From: DATKCJ01 sp035513275
Lineage (GTDB): Bacteria; Verrucomicrobiota; Verrucomicrobiia; Opitutales; Opitutaceae
NCBI GenBank assembly: GCA_035513275.1
Contig: DATKCJ010000274.1
Coordinates: 1-22,613, forward strand
Direction: 5' to 3'
Length of the DNA stretch: 22,613 nucleotides
Made by a program: the position numbers and the translations under genes. Positions 13,936 through 22,491 of this stretch are shown here, one piece after another; the first letter of the stretch is position 1; every line of letters starts with the position of its first letter. Below the pieces are notes generated by a model that was not told the DNA's origin, did not search any database, and saw only the letters and a list, made by a program, of their open reading frames with translations.

Positions 13936-16704
13936 ATGAAACCCATCACCCGCCGAAATTTCATCCGCACAGCAGCGATCGCATCCGTCGCCACGCGACT
14001 CGCCACGCGTGCCGACGCCAGCGAACCCGCGGCGGTTGCGCGCACTGCCATCACACCATCGACTCCCGGCGCGGCTCCAATCCGCTGGCTCGATGGCGCT
14101 GCGCCCGCCGCGCAACCGGGGACGACATGGGGAGTCTCGTGGCCCCGCGGCAAGCATGTCGCGGAAACTTCGTTTGAGCTGCGTGCGAAAGGCGGCGAGT
14201 CGGTGCCCGTGCAGTCGTGGCCGCTCGCGACCTGGCCGGACGGCTCGTTGAAGTGGACCGCGCACACGATCCCGGCGGACGCGCCGGCATCGGAGCATTA
14301 CGAAGTGACGTCGGGTGCGCCGGCGGCGCCCGCGCATCCGCTCAAGGTGGCTGAGACCTCGGATGCGATCGAAGTCGACACGGGCGTGATTCAGTGTCGC
14401 GTTGCGAAATCGGGCCGCGTGCTCGTGCCGGCGTTGATGCGCGACGGCAAGGCGATCGCTGCGAATGGCCGGCTGGTCTGTCTGCTTGAGGATCGCAGCG
14501 AGACGGGCGTGACGCGCGAAGTGCCGTTTGAGGGCGTGCTTGATAGCGTCGCACTTGAAAACTCCGGCCCGGTGCGTGCGGTGGTCAAACTCGAGGGACG
14601 CCACGCAGTCGCTGACGGTTCGAGAACCTGGCTCCCGTTTGTCGTGCGCCTTTATTTCTACTCTGGCGGCGAAACCTTGCGCGTCTTGCACACGATCGTT
14701 TTTGACGGTGACGAGCGGAAGGACTTCATCCGCGGTCTCGGCATTCGATTTGACGTTCCACTTCGCGGTGAGCTCCAGGACCGGCACGTGCGATTCTCCG
14801 GACAAGGCGATGGATTGTTCGGCGAGGCGGTGCGCGGGTTGACCGGTCTGCGCCGCAACCCGGGCGAGCTGGTGCGCGCCGCGCAAGTCGCGGGCGAGGC
14901 GACGCCTGCGCTGGAAAACTGGGAGCGAAGACTCGATTCGGTGCTTCAATACATTCCGGCCTACGACGACTGGACGCTCCTGCAATCCGGCGCGGACGGC
15001 TTCGACATCCGCAAGCGCACGAAGGAGGGTTACACTTGGCTGGTCGCGGCTCAGGGCGAGCGCGCAGGCGGGCTGGGCTATGTCGGCACGCCGGACGGCG
15101 GACTCGCTTTTGGCATCCGAAACTTTTGGCAGAGTCACCCGGCGCAGCTCGACATCCGCGGTGCCACGGGCGAGACAGCGCAAGTGACCGCGTGGGTCTG
15201 GGCGCCGGCTGCGGCCGCGATGGACCTGCGAGGCTACCACGACGGTTTGGGGCAGGACACTTTCGCGAAGCAATATAACGGCGGCTTGGAGATCACCTAC
15301 GAGGACTACGAGCCTGGCTTCGACGTGCCGGAAGGCGTCGCGCGCACGAGCGAGCTTTTCCTGTTCGCCATGCCGGCGACGCCTTCGCGTGAGCGACTCG
15401 CGCAGCTCGCTGCAATCGTGCGAGAGCCGCCTGTCCTTGTGCCAACACCGGAGCACCTCCATGCGTGCGAAGTCTTCGGCGGCATGTGGAGCCCGGTGGA
15501 TCGCTCGACGCCGGCGCGCGCTCAGATCGAGGATCAGCTCGCGTGGCAGTTCGATTTCTACCGCGACCAGCAGGAACAGCGTCGCTGGTATGGCTACTGG
15601 AACTATGGCGACGTGATGCACACCTACGACGCCGACCGCCATGAGTGGCGCTACGACATCGGTGGCTTCGCGTGGGACAACTCCGAGTTGTCGACCGACA
15701 TCTGGCTCTGGCTCTACTTCCTGAGCAGCAGCCGCGCGGATGTGTTTCGATTCGCCGAGGCGATGACCCGCCACACGGGCGAAGTCGACGTGCACCACAT
15801 CGGCCGGTTCGCGCCGCTGGGCTCGCGTCACAACGTCCTGCACTGGGGCTGCAGCGCGAAGCAGCTCCGCATCAGCACGGCCATCAACCGTCGCTACTAT
15901 TATTACCTCACGGGAGATGAACGTGTCGGCGATCTCATGCGCGAGCAGATCGAAGCTGGGAGGGCGCTCCTGCGAATCCCACCAGGTCGCAAGCTCGCCT
16001 CGGCGATTACTCCCGGCGATCTCGACCGGGCAAAGCCGAAGGATGCGGATACGATCGGCCTGAGCGTTGGGACAGATTGGGGATCGATGGCCGGTGCATG
16101 GCTCACCGAGTGGGAACGCACAGGCGATCCGCGGATGCGCGACCGGCTGATTGCGAGCATGACGACGTTGGGCGCACAGCCGAATGGGTTCTTCACCACC
16201 GGGCTGACGATGAATCTCAACAGCGGCGCCTACGACATCGCGACGCACAACAATGTCGGCATCTCGCATCTGAATGCGGTGTTCGGACTTGTCGAAGTTT
16301 GCGCCGAGCTCATCCAGTTGCTCGACGTTCCGGAGTTCCGAAAGGTGTGGCTCGACTACTGCGAGCTCTACAACGCTTCGAAGGAACTCCAGACGGAGAG
16401 ACTCGGAAAGGCATTGAGCGGCATCAACCTTGTCCAAGGGCATTCGCGGCTCACGGCCTACGCGGCGAAGTTGAAGAACGACGAAGGGCTCGCGCGTCGG
16501 GCTTGGAACGAGTTCTTCCAGTCGCCCGGCGGCGTGGAGGGTTCGCGTCCGCGGCGGGTTCCGCAACGGGTGAGTGTCGCCGGAACCGATGTGTTGCGAC
16601 CCGTGGAGGAAGCGCCGTTTGTCTCTACGAATGGCTCGGCGCAGTGGGGGCTCGCGGCACTGGAGTGCCTGGCCCTTATCGGCAAGAGCACACCTGAGGG
16701 CTGA
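13936..16704 (+). CDS. Tat-exported exo-rhamnogalacturonan lyase-like protein (PcRGLX/YetA, PL26 type)
   Basis: A 922-residue protein. The start at 13936 gives a twin-arginine signal (MKPITRRNFIRTAAIASVATRLATRADA), so it is exported folded; the frame is open further upstream but that part is low-complexity and overlaps rhaM. The N-terminal RIFT-like domain is recognisable by WLDGAAPAAQPGTTWGVSWPRGKH and PVQSWPLATWPDGSLKWTAHTIP, the pattern of PcRGLX/YetA-like proteins. A beta-rich middle (about 140-530) follows, then an alpha/alpha-barrel-like C-terminal half with WYGYWNYGDVMHTYDADRHEWRYDIGGFAWDNSE, HHIGRFAPLGSRHNVLHWGCSAKQLR and THNNVGISHLNAVFGLVE. The fungal relative PcRGLX removes disaccharides from rhamnogalacturonan-I ends by beta-elimination; activity here is inferred from family resemblance and from the adjacent rhaM. 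Catalytic residues are not assigned. It ends 194 bp before the receptor gene. Confidence 0.72.
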   Translation: MKPITRRNFIRTAAIASVATRLATRADASEPAAVARTAITPSTPGAAPIRWLDGAAPAAQPGTTWGVSWPRGKHVAETSFELRAKGGESVPVQSWPLATWPDGSLKWTAHTIPADAPASEHYEVTSGAPAAPAHPLKVAETSDAIEVDTGVIQCRVAKSGRVLVPALMRDGKAIAANGRLVCLLEDRSETGVTREVPFEGVLDSVALENSGPVRAVVKLEGRHAVADGSRTWLPFVVRLYFYSGGETLRVLHTIVFDGDERKDFIRGLGIRFDVPLRGELQDRHVRFSGQGDGLFGEAVRGLTGLRRNPGELVRAAQVAGEATPALENWERRLDSVLQYIPAYDDWTLLQSGADGFDIRKRTKEGYTWLVAAQGERAGGLGYVGTPDGGLAFGIRNFWQSHPAQLDIRGATGETAQVTAWVWAPAAAAMDLRGYHDGLGQDTFAKQYNGGLEITYEDYEPGFDVPEGVARTSELFLFAMPATPSRERLAQLAAIVREPPVLVPTPEHLHACEVFGGMWSPVDRSTPARAQIEDQLAWQFDFYRDQQEQRRWYGYWNYGDVMHTYDADRHEWRYDIGGFAWDNSELSTDIWLWLYFLSSSRADVFRFAEAMTRHTGEVDVHHIGRFAPLGSRHNVLHWGCSAKQLRISTAINRRYYYYLTGDERVGDLMREQIEAGRALLRIPPGRKLASAITPGDLDRAKPKDADTIGLSVGTDWGSMAGAWLTEWERTGDPRMRDRLIASMTTLGAQPNGFFTTGLTMNLNSGAYDIATHNNVGISHLNAVFGLVEVCAELIQLLDVPEFRKVWLDYCELYNASKELQTERLGKALSGINLVQGHSRLTAYAAKLKNDEGLARRAWNEFFQSPGGVEGSRPRRVPQRVSVAGTDVLRPVEEAPFVSTNGSAQWGLAALECLALIGKSTPEG

Positions 16705-16753
16705 ACGAGCTAAGGGAGGCGTTTCGAGAAAACTCGCGAAAAGGATTGAACCA

Positions 16754-16771
16754 TAAATCACATCTGATTTA
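16754..16771. promoter_or_regulatory. AT-rich palindrome upstream of the TonB-dependent receptor
   Basis: TAAATCA and TGATTTA flank CATC, a perfect 7-bp-arm inverted repeat inside a short AT-rich island (about 16738-16790) that stands out from the GC-rich surroundings and lies about 130 bp ahead of the receptor start. The position suits an operator or promoter region for the receptor gene. No T-run follows, so it is unlikely to end transcription of the lyase-like gene. The regulator is unknown. Confidence 0.4.
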
Positions 16772-16898
16772 ACGATACATCAAACTACCCACCGACTCTT
16801 CGGTTCCGAACGGTCTGTTTACCCCACTCCGAGGTGCAGGCTGTGCGGGCTGAAGAGCGGAAGAAAGTTCTCCCGCAGTATCCCAAACTCCTGAATCC

Positions 16899-19800
16899 AT
16901 GAATTCTGAGACCTATCCGACTCGGTTTCTCGTTCGCCGTCTCCGACGGCTGTTTGCACTCACGGCAGGCTTGATCGGCCTGATCCTTCCCGCAGCGGCG
17001 CAAGTAGCGCCGGAATCGACCTTGGGCGATGCCGAAGGCGAAGTCATCGTTCTCGATCCGTTCATTGTGTCCGGCGAAGAGGATGCCGGCACCTACCGTG
17101 CCACCGCGACCATTGGTGGCTCGCGCTTGCGCACCGATTTGAGGGATCTCGCTTCGCCTCTCAGTGTGATTACGTCGCAGTTCCTCAAGGACACCGGCTC
17201 GCACAACAATGAGGCCTTGCTCACCTACACCACGAACACGGAGGTGGGTGGGTTGTATGGCAACTGGGGCGGCTTCGGCAATGCGCAGGGCCCCAGCGAC
17301 CGCGGACAGTTGCTCGCTCCTCAACGGAACACGCGTGTGCGCGGCTTGGATGAAGCGGACAACACCCGCAATTTCTTCCTCACGGACATTCCGTGGGATA
17401 GCTACAACATTGATCGCGTCGAAATCCAACGCGGACCGAACTCAATTCTGTTCGGCGTCGGCAGCCCCGCGGGCATCATCAACGCGAACACGATCATTGC
17501 GAGCTTCGGAGGCAACCGCGGCAAGTTCGAGAATCAGATTTCCAAGTATGGTTCTGTGCGCTGGGTGGCCGACATAAATCTCGAAGTGATCGACGACCTC
17601 CTGGCCATCCGCATGTCCGGGCTCTTCAACGACCAAAAGTACCGGCAAGAACCGGCGTTCAGTGAGGACAAGCGCGGCTTTGTCACTGCGACATTCGAGC
17701 CGCAGCTGCTGCCAAAGGAATGGGCTGGGAGGACGACCATCCGTGCCAATTACGAGCGCGCCAAGATCAGGGCCAACCGTCCGCGCATCCTCCCACCTGA
17801 GGACGGTATCTCGCTGTGGTTCGAAGACTACGCCGGCGATGGCGTGAACAACAAGATAGGCTTTGGGAAGGGTGTCTACGACATGTTCCTCTGGAGCCAG
17901 ACTGGCGGTGGCGATCCCGGACGTGGTTCGATCGCCAGCGCAACGGGAGTGCTGAATCCATTGCCCTACCAGCCGGGAATGGGCGTGGTCGACGGCGGCG
18001 CGCTCAACAACGGGGGCATCGGCTTCTGGTTCATGAATGGCGAGCAGGATCCATTCTTCGTCTCCCGTCAGGCGCCGCGCGCATTTCCTGGGGCGTTGAA
18101 CGAGGACGGTGTCCCGGGCAACAACCCGATAAGCATTCCTTACGGTTCGCCGCTGCGCGTCGGCGGCCTGAATGCTTACGCATTGGCGATTAACAAGATC
18201 GACGAAGTGGAAGGTATCGCAGAACTGGATAGACGCTATCCGCTCGCAACCCGCGGCTACTACAAGGATCAGACGCTGACCGATCCGACGATCTTCAATT
18301 TCTACAACCAGCTGATCGACGGCGACAACAAGCGTGAATTTCAGGAATGGGACGCCAAGAGTATCTCGATCGCGCAGACGTTCCTCAATAACCGCCTCGG
18401 CCTCGAGTTCGTCTACGATTCTCAGAGCTACTCCGAGTGGCGCGAAGGCTCGGCCTGGAGCCGGCCCTACATCTCGATCGACGTTAACAAGAACCTCCAG
18501 AACCAGCTCACACAGTATACGACGGTCGACCACGATGAAGATCCGGACACCGCGATGCTCCTCGATACGAGCAGCTACATGGCTTACGGGTTCACGCCTT
18601 CATCGTCGCAGCCCTACGCGAATCCGATGGCCGGCGCGGCCTACACCGGCGGAGGGTTTTCCAACAACAACCGCACGGACCGCGATCGCGAGAACCTCCG
18701 GCTGACTGTTTTCGGCGAAATCAGAGCCTCGGACTTTCTCGAAGAGAAATCCAATCTGGCGCGCATTCTCGGCACGCATCGGTTCACCGGGCTCATGTCG
18801 AGTGAGGACAACCACGAGGCTCTGACTTCCTGGGCGCCAAGCGCGACGACACACGCTTGGGCCGACGGTCTCTCCGTCGGTGGCGAGAACACCGACATTA
18901 CCGAGGCGCCACGCGGGATCACACCGATCATCTACTTGAGCGGGCCACTCTTCGGCCTTTCCTCGGCCAGCGGACTTAACCTCGGACCGATCCAGACCTA
19001 CTACAACCCGTCCGGCAGCTACAACGTCGATTACTTCAAGACGGAATGGCTGCCCTCGACCGATTCCGAGAGCTCCAGCTACGTCGATCCCGGCGCGGAA
19101 TGGACCAATCTCCTCGGAGGCACCGACATTCAGGCTAGAAATCCATTCAATTACGCGGGCCGCGTCTCCACTCAGACCAACATTCTCAACGCCGACGCTG
19201 GTGATCGGGAGCAACTCATCACCAATTTCGGCGTGACCGATCAGGTCATCGACTCGCAAGCCGCGGTCTGGCAGGCCTTCCTGTTCGAAGGTCTTATCGT
19301 GCCGACCGTCGGATATCGCGAAGACAAACTCGTAACGTATACTTACACGCCGACCGAAGAGAACGGCGGCAAGGACGAGACGGGTGTCGTCTCGACTCGG
19401 ATCGGCCAGACCAGGAAGGCTCTTGAAAACACCGGCGAGACGGTTTCTTGGGGCGTCGTCGCCCACATGCCGAGCCGTTTGTTGGAAAACGTCCCGGTGC
19501 TCTCAGGCATCAGCGCTTACTACAATCACGGTGAGAACAGCCGCGTCCAGGCCCGCTACAACTACGACGGCCAGCCGCTCGACAACCCGAACGCTGAGAG
19601 CGTCGACTACGGGATCGTCCTGAGCGCTTTCGACGACCGCCTCAACATCAAGATCGGCAAATACAAGACCGAGGTGAAGAATGCCAACCTGCCCGGTGGC
19701 AGCAACCTCCTCGGAAACAACATGTATTACCTTTACCAGCTCGAGGCTTGGGGCACGGCTAACACGCTCGCGTATGCGTTTGGACACGAAGGACTCGACC

Positions 19801-20807
19801 CCAATCAATTCTGGCACTGGAACTGGGCTGTGGTTGACGACAATGCCTGGGGCAACGAAAACGGCACTTACGCTCCGGGCACGGATCTGTTCAAGGACCA
19901 CGCCAGCACGGCGAAGCAGCTTGCATCCATGGATGCTTGGATGGCGGGCATCGACGAGCAGTTCTTTAAGAACTATGCGATCAACGCCGACGTTCCGGCT
20001 CTCAAGGCCGCCTATTCGACGTGGAGGTCCACTGGAAATATTCAGCCGCTCATCGACGCGGCGGCAGCAGGCGACTTCGGGAGTCCGACCGGCGGCTATG
20101 CCACCAGGTTCTCCTCGCAAAACAACGGCTCGATCAACGGAATCACGCCCAACGGCACGATCGACAACACCTCCGAGGGCTACGAACTCGAGATCAACTG
20201 GGCGCCGACGCCCAACTGGAACATCCAGGTCAATGCCGCCAAGACCAACGCATATCGGGAAGGCCTCGGCCAGCCCATGCTCGACTTCATCGATACCCAG
20301 TGGGCCAGATTGCAGGGTCCGGCTGGCGATATCCGGCTGTGGTGGGGCGGGGACAATAACCTGCGTCGCTATTACAGCGACAACATCATCTCGCAGCTCG
20401 AGTTCCAGCAGGAGGCCAATGGGTCCCTGGTTCCCGAACTCCGTCCGAAACGCGTCGGTGCGATCACCAACTACAACTTCACCGACGGAGCCTTGAGGGG
20501 CTTCAACCTCGGCGGAGCCTTCCGCTGGGAGGACAAGCAGATCCTCGGCTACGGCCTCAAGAATGACAATTCCGGTCAAGACGTTAACAAGCCGCTCTTC
20601 GGCGATACCGAAGAACACTTCGACGTCTGGGTGGGCTACGAACGCAAGATCTCCAAGGGCATCAAGTGGCGTATCCAACTCAACCTCCGCAATGTCGGAG
20701 AGAATGTCGGTTTGACGCCGATCTCGATCAACCCGGACGGTGTCGTGGCCGCCCAACGCATCAACGAAGGCATGTCCTGGGCAGTCACAAATACCATCTC
20801 CTTCTGA
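16899..20807 (+). CDS. TonB-dependent outer-membrane receptor
   Basis: A 1302-residue receptor, long for the family, that would take up oligosaccharides over the outer membrane using TonB energy. A basic N-terminus and hydrophobic stretch (RRLRRLFALTAGLIGLILPAAAQ, cut near 33-35) form the signal peptide. The mature start EGEVIVLDPFIVSGEED (46-62) is a TonB-box-like segment, leading to the plug domain (about 70-230) with SRLRTDLRDLASPLSVITSQFL, TRVRGLDEADNTRNFFLTDIP and the family motif YNIDRVEIQRGPNSILFGVGSPAGIIN. The rest is a beta-barrel ending with the terminal aromatic residue of outer-membrane proteins (WAVTNTISF). No SusC-type carboxypeptidase-like N-domain is visible, and no SusD partner is encoded nearby, as is usual for Verrucomicrobiota. 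Several long loops (for example about residues 530-720) account for its size. It is followed by strong hairpins and an intrinsic terminator. Confidence 0.93.
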   Translation: MNSETYPTRFLVRRLRRLFALTAGLIGLILPAAAQVAPESTLGDAEGEVIVLDPFIVSGEEDAGTYRATATIGGSRLRTDLRDLASPLSVITSQFLKDTGSHNNEALLTYTTNTEVGGLYGNWGGFGNAQGPSDRGQLLAPQRNTRVRGLDEADNTRNFFLTDIPWDSYNIDRVEIQRGPNSILFGVGSPAGIINANTIIASFGGNRGKFENQISKYGSVRWVADINLEVIDDLLAIRMSGLFNDQKYRQEPAFSEDKRGFVTATFEPQLLPKEWAGRTTIRANYERAKIRANRPRILPPEDGISLWFEDYAGDGVNNKIGFGKGVYDMFLWSQTGGGDPGRGSIASATGVLNPLPYQPGMGVVDGGALNNGGIGFWFMNGEQDPFFVSRQAPRAFPGALNEDGVPGNNPISIPYGSPLRVGGLNAYALAINKIDEVEGIAELDRRYPLATRGYYKDQTLTDPTIFNFYNQLIDGDNKREFQEWDAKSISIAQTFLNNRLGLEFVYDSQSYSEWREGSAWSRPYISIDVNKNLQNQLTQYTTVDHDEDPDTAMLLDTSSYMAYGFTPSSSQPYANPMAGAAYTGGGFSNNNRTDRDRENLRLTVFGEIRASDFLEEKSNLARILGTHRFTGLMSSEDNHEALTSWAPSATTHAWADGLSVGGENTDITEAPRGITPIIYLSGPLFGLSSASGLNLGPIQTYYNPSGSYNVDYFKTEWLPSTDSESSSYVDPGAEWTNLLGGTDIQARNPFNYAGRVSTQTNILNADAGDREQLITNFGVTDQVIDSQAAVWQAFLFEGLIVPTVGYREDKLVTYTYTPTEENGGKDETGVVSTRIGQTRKALENTGETVSWGVVAHMPSRLLENVPVLSGISAYYNHGENSRVQARYNYDGQPLDNPNAESVDYGIVLSAFDDRLNIKIGKYKTEVKNANLPGGSNLLGNNMYYLYQLEAWGTANTLAYAFGHEGLDPNQFWHWNWAVVDDNAWGNENGTYAPGTDLFKDHASTAKQLASMDAWMAGIDEQFFKNYAINADVPALKAAYSTWRSTGNIQPLIDAAAAGDFGSPTGGYATRFSSQNNGSINGITPNGTIDNTSEGYELEINWAPTPNWNIQVNAAKTNAYREGLGQPMLDFIDTQWARLQGPAGDIRLWWGGDNNLRRYYSDNIISQLEFQQEANGSLVPELRPKRVGAITNYNFTDGALRGFNLGGAFRWEDKQILGYGLKNDNSGQDVNKPLFGDTEEHFDVWVGYERKISKGIKWRIQLNLRNVGENVGLTPISINPDGVVAAQRINEGMSWAVTNTISF

Positions 20808-20815
20808 TCCTGTCT

Positions 20816-20848
20816 GGACGCGCGGGCGGGTTTGCTCCCCGCGCGTCC
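20816..20848 (+). other. strong 3' hairpin just after the receptor gene
   Basis: GGACGCGCGGG (20816-20826) pairs perfectly with CCCGCGCGTCC (20838-20848) around an 11-nt loop, starting 9 nt after the receptor stop codon. It is followed by CAAAT, not a T-run, so it is more likely a transcript-protecting hairpin than a terminator. It has no GTAG head and so does not fit the REP-like set. Confidence 0.6.
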
Positions 20849-20856
20849 CAAATGGG

Positions 20857-20876
20857 CCGGCTGTTAACGTAGCCGG
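20857..20876. other. CCGGCT/AGCCGG inverted repeat with GTTAAC centre
   Basis: CCGGCT (20857-20862) and AGCCGG (20871-20876) flank GTTAACGT. It lies between the first hairpin and the terminator, and may be part of the transcript 3' structure or a DNA site; the arms are short. Confidence 0.3.
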
Positions 20877-20896
20877 ACATCAAAGGGAATCTTCAG

Positions 20897-20929
20897 CCCC
20901 CGCCGAGGGAACTCGGCGGGGGTTTTTTT
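20897..20929 (+). terminator. intrinsic terminator of the receptor transcript
   Basis: CCCCCGCCGAG (20897-20907), loop GGAA, CTCGGCGGGGG (20912-20922) form a perfect 11-bp GC-rich stem followed at once by seven T residues (20923-20929). This is the standard rho-independent terminator layout. It separates the receptor transcript from the GH1 gene, which therefore probably has its own promoter. Confidence 0.95.
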
Positions 20930-21012
20930 GTGTGCAACAAAGCCGGCGGCAAACGGATTTGTGCATTAAAACCAGATGGCACCGGCTTCTCACGGGGACA
21001 TAATGAGGAATC

Positions 21013-22356
21013 ATGTCATCGTCCGACTTTCCGAACGACTTTGTATGGGGAGTCGCCACTGCTGCGGCGCAGATCGAAGGTGCCGCGCGCGCTGACGGGA
21101 GAGGCGAATCGAACTGGGACCGATTCTCGCGCATGCCGGGGAAAGTGAATCGCGGCGACACGCCCGAGGTCGCCTGCGACCACTACCATCGTTTCAAGGA
21201 AGACATCGCGTTGATGGCGCAGCTCGGCGTGAAGCATTACCGGCTGTCGATCGCGTGGCCGCGGATCTTTCCCAAAGGGGATGGCGACGTGAATCCCGCG
21301 GGGCTCGCGTTCTACGTGCGGTTGATCGACGAGCTGGCACGCCACGGCATCACGCCGTGGGTGACACTCTTTCATTGGGACCTTCCGCAGGCACTCGAGG
21401 ACCGCGGAGGCTGGCGCAGCCGCGCGACGGTCGATGCGTTTGCGCACTACGCCGACACTGTGGTCGCGGCACTCGCGGGCAGGGTGAAGAACTGGATCTC
21501 GCTCAATGAAATCCGGTGCTTCACCGAGCTGGCCTACGGAACCGGAGGCAGGGCGCCAGGATTGCGCGTCGACGCCGGCACACTGAATCAGATCTACCAC
21601 CACGCACTTCTCGCGCACGGCCACGCGGTCCGGGCGGTTCGCGCGCACGGCGGAGCGGGCGCGCGCGTGGGACTGACGGACAACAGCGACGTATGCATCC
21701 CGGTCACCGAGGAGCCGACCGACATCGCCGCCGCGCGCGAGTGGTATCGGCGGCGCAACGTGCATCTGCTCGGCGCGATCTACGGAGGCGGTTATAGCGA
21801 CGAATACCTCGCCCACTGCGGCGCTGCCGCTCCGCGCGTGGGGCCCGGAGACTTCGCGTTGATTTCAGCGCCGACGGATTTTCTCGGACTCAATCTCTAC
21901 ACCGCTCCCTTCGTGCGCGCCGGTTCAGACGGCGAGCCCGAGGTGGTGCCCATGCCCGCTGCGTATCCCCGCGCGGACAGCTCGTGGCTGAACTGGGTGC
22001 CGCAGGTGATGTATTGGGGCACGCGATTCGCGGCGGAGACCTACGGCGTGGAGCACATCTTCATCACGGAAAACGGATGCGGCTACAACGACGAGCCGGT
22101 TGTTGGTGGCGAGGTCAACGACCTGAATCGCCGCGAATTTCTGCGCGCCTACCTGCGCGAGTTGCAGCGCGCGATCCACGACGGCGTACCGGTGCGTGGG
22201 TATTTCGTGTGGACGCTGATGGACAACTTCGAGTGGGAAGACGGCTACGAGCGCCGCTTCGGCATCGTGCATGTCGACTTCGCGACGCAGGTGCGCACGC
22301 CAAAGCTTTCAGCCCGCTACTACGCGGCGGTGATGCGCGAGAATCGGATCGTGTGA
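21013..22356 (+). CDS. cytoplasmic GH1 beta-glycosidase
   Basis: A 447-residue family 1 glycoside hydrolase of normal length, without signal peptide, that would split beta-linked disaccharides or short oligosaccharides (beta-glucoside, beta-galactoside or beta-fucoside) inside the cell with retention. The N-terminal signature FPNDFVWGVATAAAQIEGAA (6-25) is clear, as are KHYRLSIAWPRIFPKG (74-89) and WVTLFHWDLPQALEDRGGW (116-134). The acid/base is probably E166 in WISLNEIRCF, where the usual TxNEP motif is changed to SLNEI. The nucleophile is E353 in IFITENGCGYND. NFEWEDGYERRFGIVHVDF near the end is the normal aglycone/glycone site region. A GAGGA just upstream (21005-21009) can act as ribosome-binding site. 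A terminator precedes the gene, so it is likely transcribed on its own. Confidence 0.95.
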   Translation: MSSSDFPNDFVWGVATAAAQIEGAARADGRGESNWDRFSRMPGKVNRGDTPEVACDHYHRFKEDIALMAQLGVKHYRLSIAWPRIFPKGDGDVNPAGLAFYVRLIDELARHGITPWVTLFHWDLPQALEDRGGWRSRATVDAFAHYADTVVAALAGRVKNWISLNEIRCFTELAYGTGGRAPGLRVDAGTLNQIYHHALLAHGHAVRAVRAHGGAGARVGLTDNSDVCIPVTEEPTDIAAAREWYRRRNVHLLGAIYGGGYSDEYLAHCGAAAPRVGPGDFALISAPTDFLGLNLYTAPFVRAGSDGEPEVVPMPAAYPRADSSWLNWVPQVMYWGTRFAAETYGVEHIFITENGCGYNDEPVVGGEVNDLNRREFLRAYLRELQRAIHDGVPVRGYFVWTLMDNFEWEDGYERRFGIVHVDFATQVRTPKLSARYYAAVMRENRIV

Positions 22357-22378
22357 GGCATGGGGACATGTTGCGAAG

Positions 22379-22403
22379 GTAGCCCGGGCTCTCCGAGCAC
22401 GGG
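22379..22403 (+). repeat. GTAG-headed palindrome (REP-like)
   Basis: GTAG (22379-22382) is followed by CCCGGGCTC (22383-22391), loop TCC, GAGCACGGG (22395-22403), an imperfect 9-bp stem with one mismatch. It lies 23 bp after the GH1 stop codon and has the same head-plus-hairpin plan as the other elements of this window. Confidence 0.6.
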
Positions 22404-22417
22404 GGTCCTGGTTAACT

Positions 22418-22491
22418 GTAGGCCGCGTGCCCCCACGCGGCGCCCACCAGCCGACCGGTGATCCCGCCACGGCGCGCGCGCGTCAACCTAC
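22418..22491. repeat. GTAG...CTAC REPIN-like element
   Basis: GTAG (22418-22421) is followed by a perfect 8-bp hairpin, GCCGCGTG (22422-22429), loop CCCC, CACGCGGC (22434-22441). About 30 bp later the self-complementary GGCGCGCGCGCGTC leads to CTAC (22488-22491), a GTAG head on the minus strand. The whole resembles the inverted GTAG pairs at 4271-4401 and 8719-8784. Confidence 0.55.

Noticed and set aside
13927..16761. 944-codon minus-strand open frame over the lyase-like gene
   Set aside because: It covers the whole Tat-exported protein antisense, shows only Arg/Ala/Glu/His-rich sequence and no family similarity; judged an artefact of GC-rich codon use.
19331..19350. GTAACGTA followed by TTAC inside the receptor gene, similar to the operator core
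   Set aside because: Only the left half matches well and the sequence codes for conserved-looking barrel residues; likely chance.
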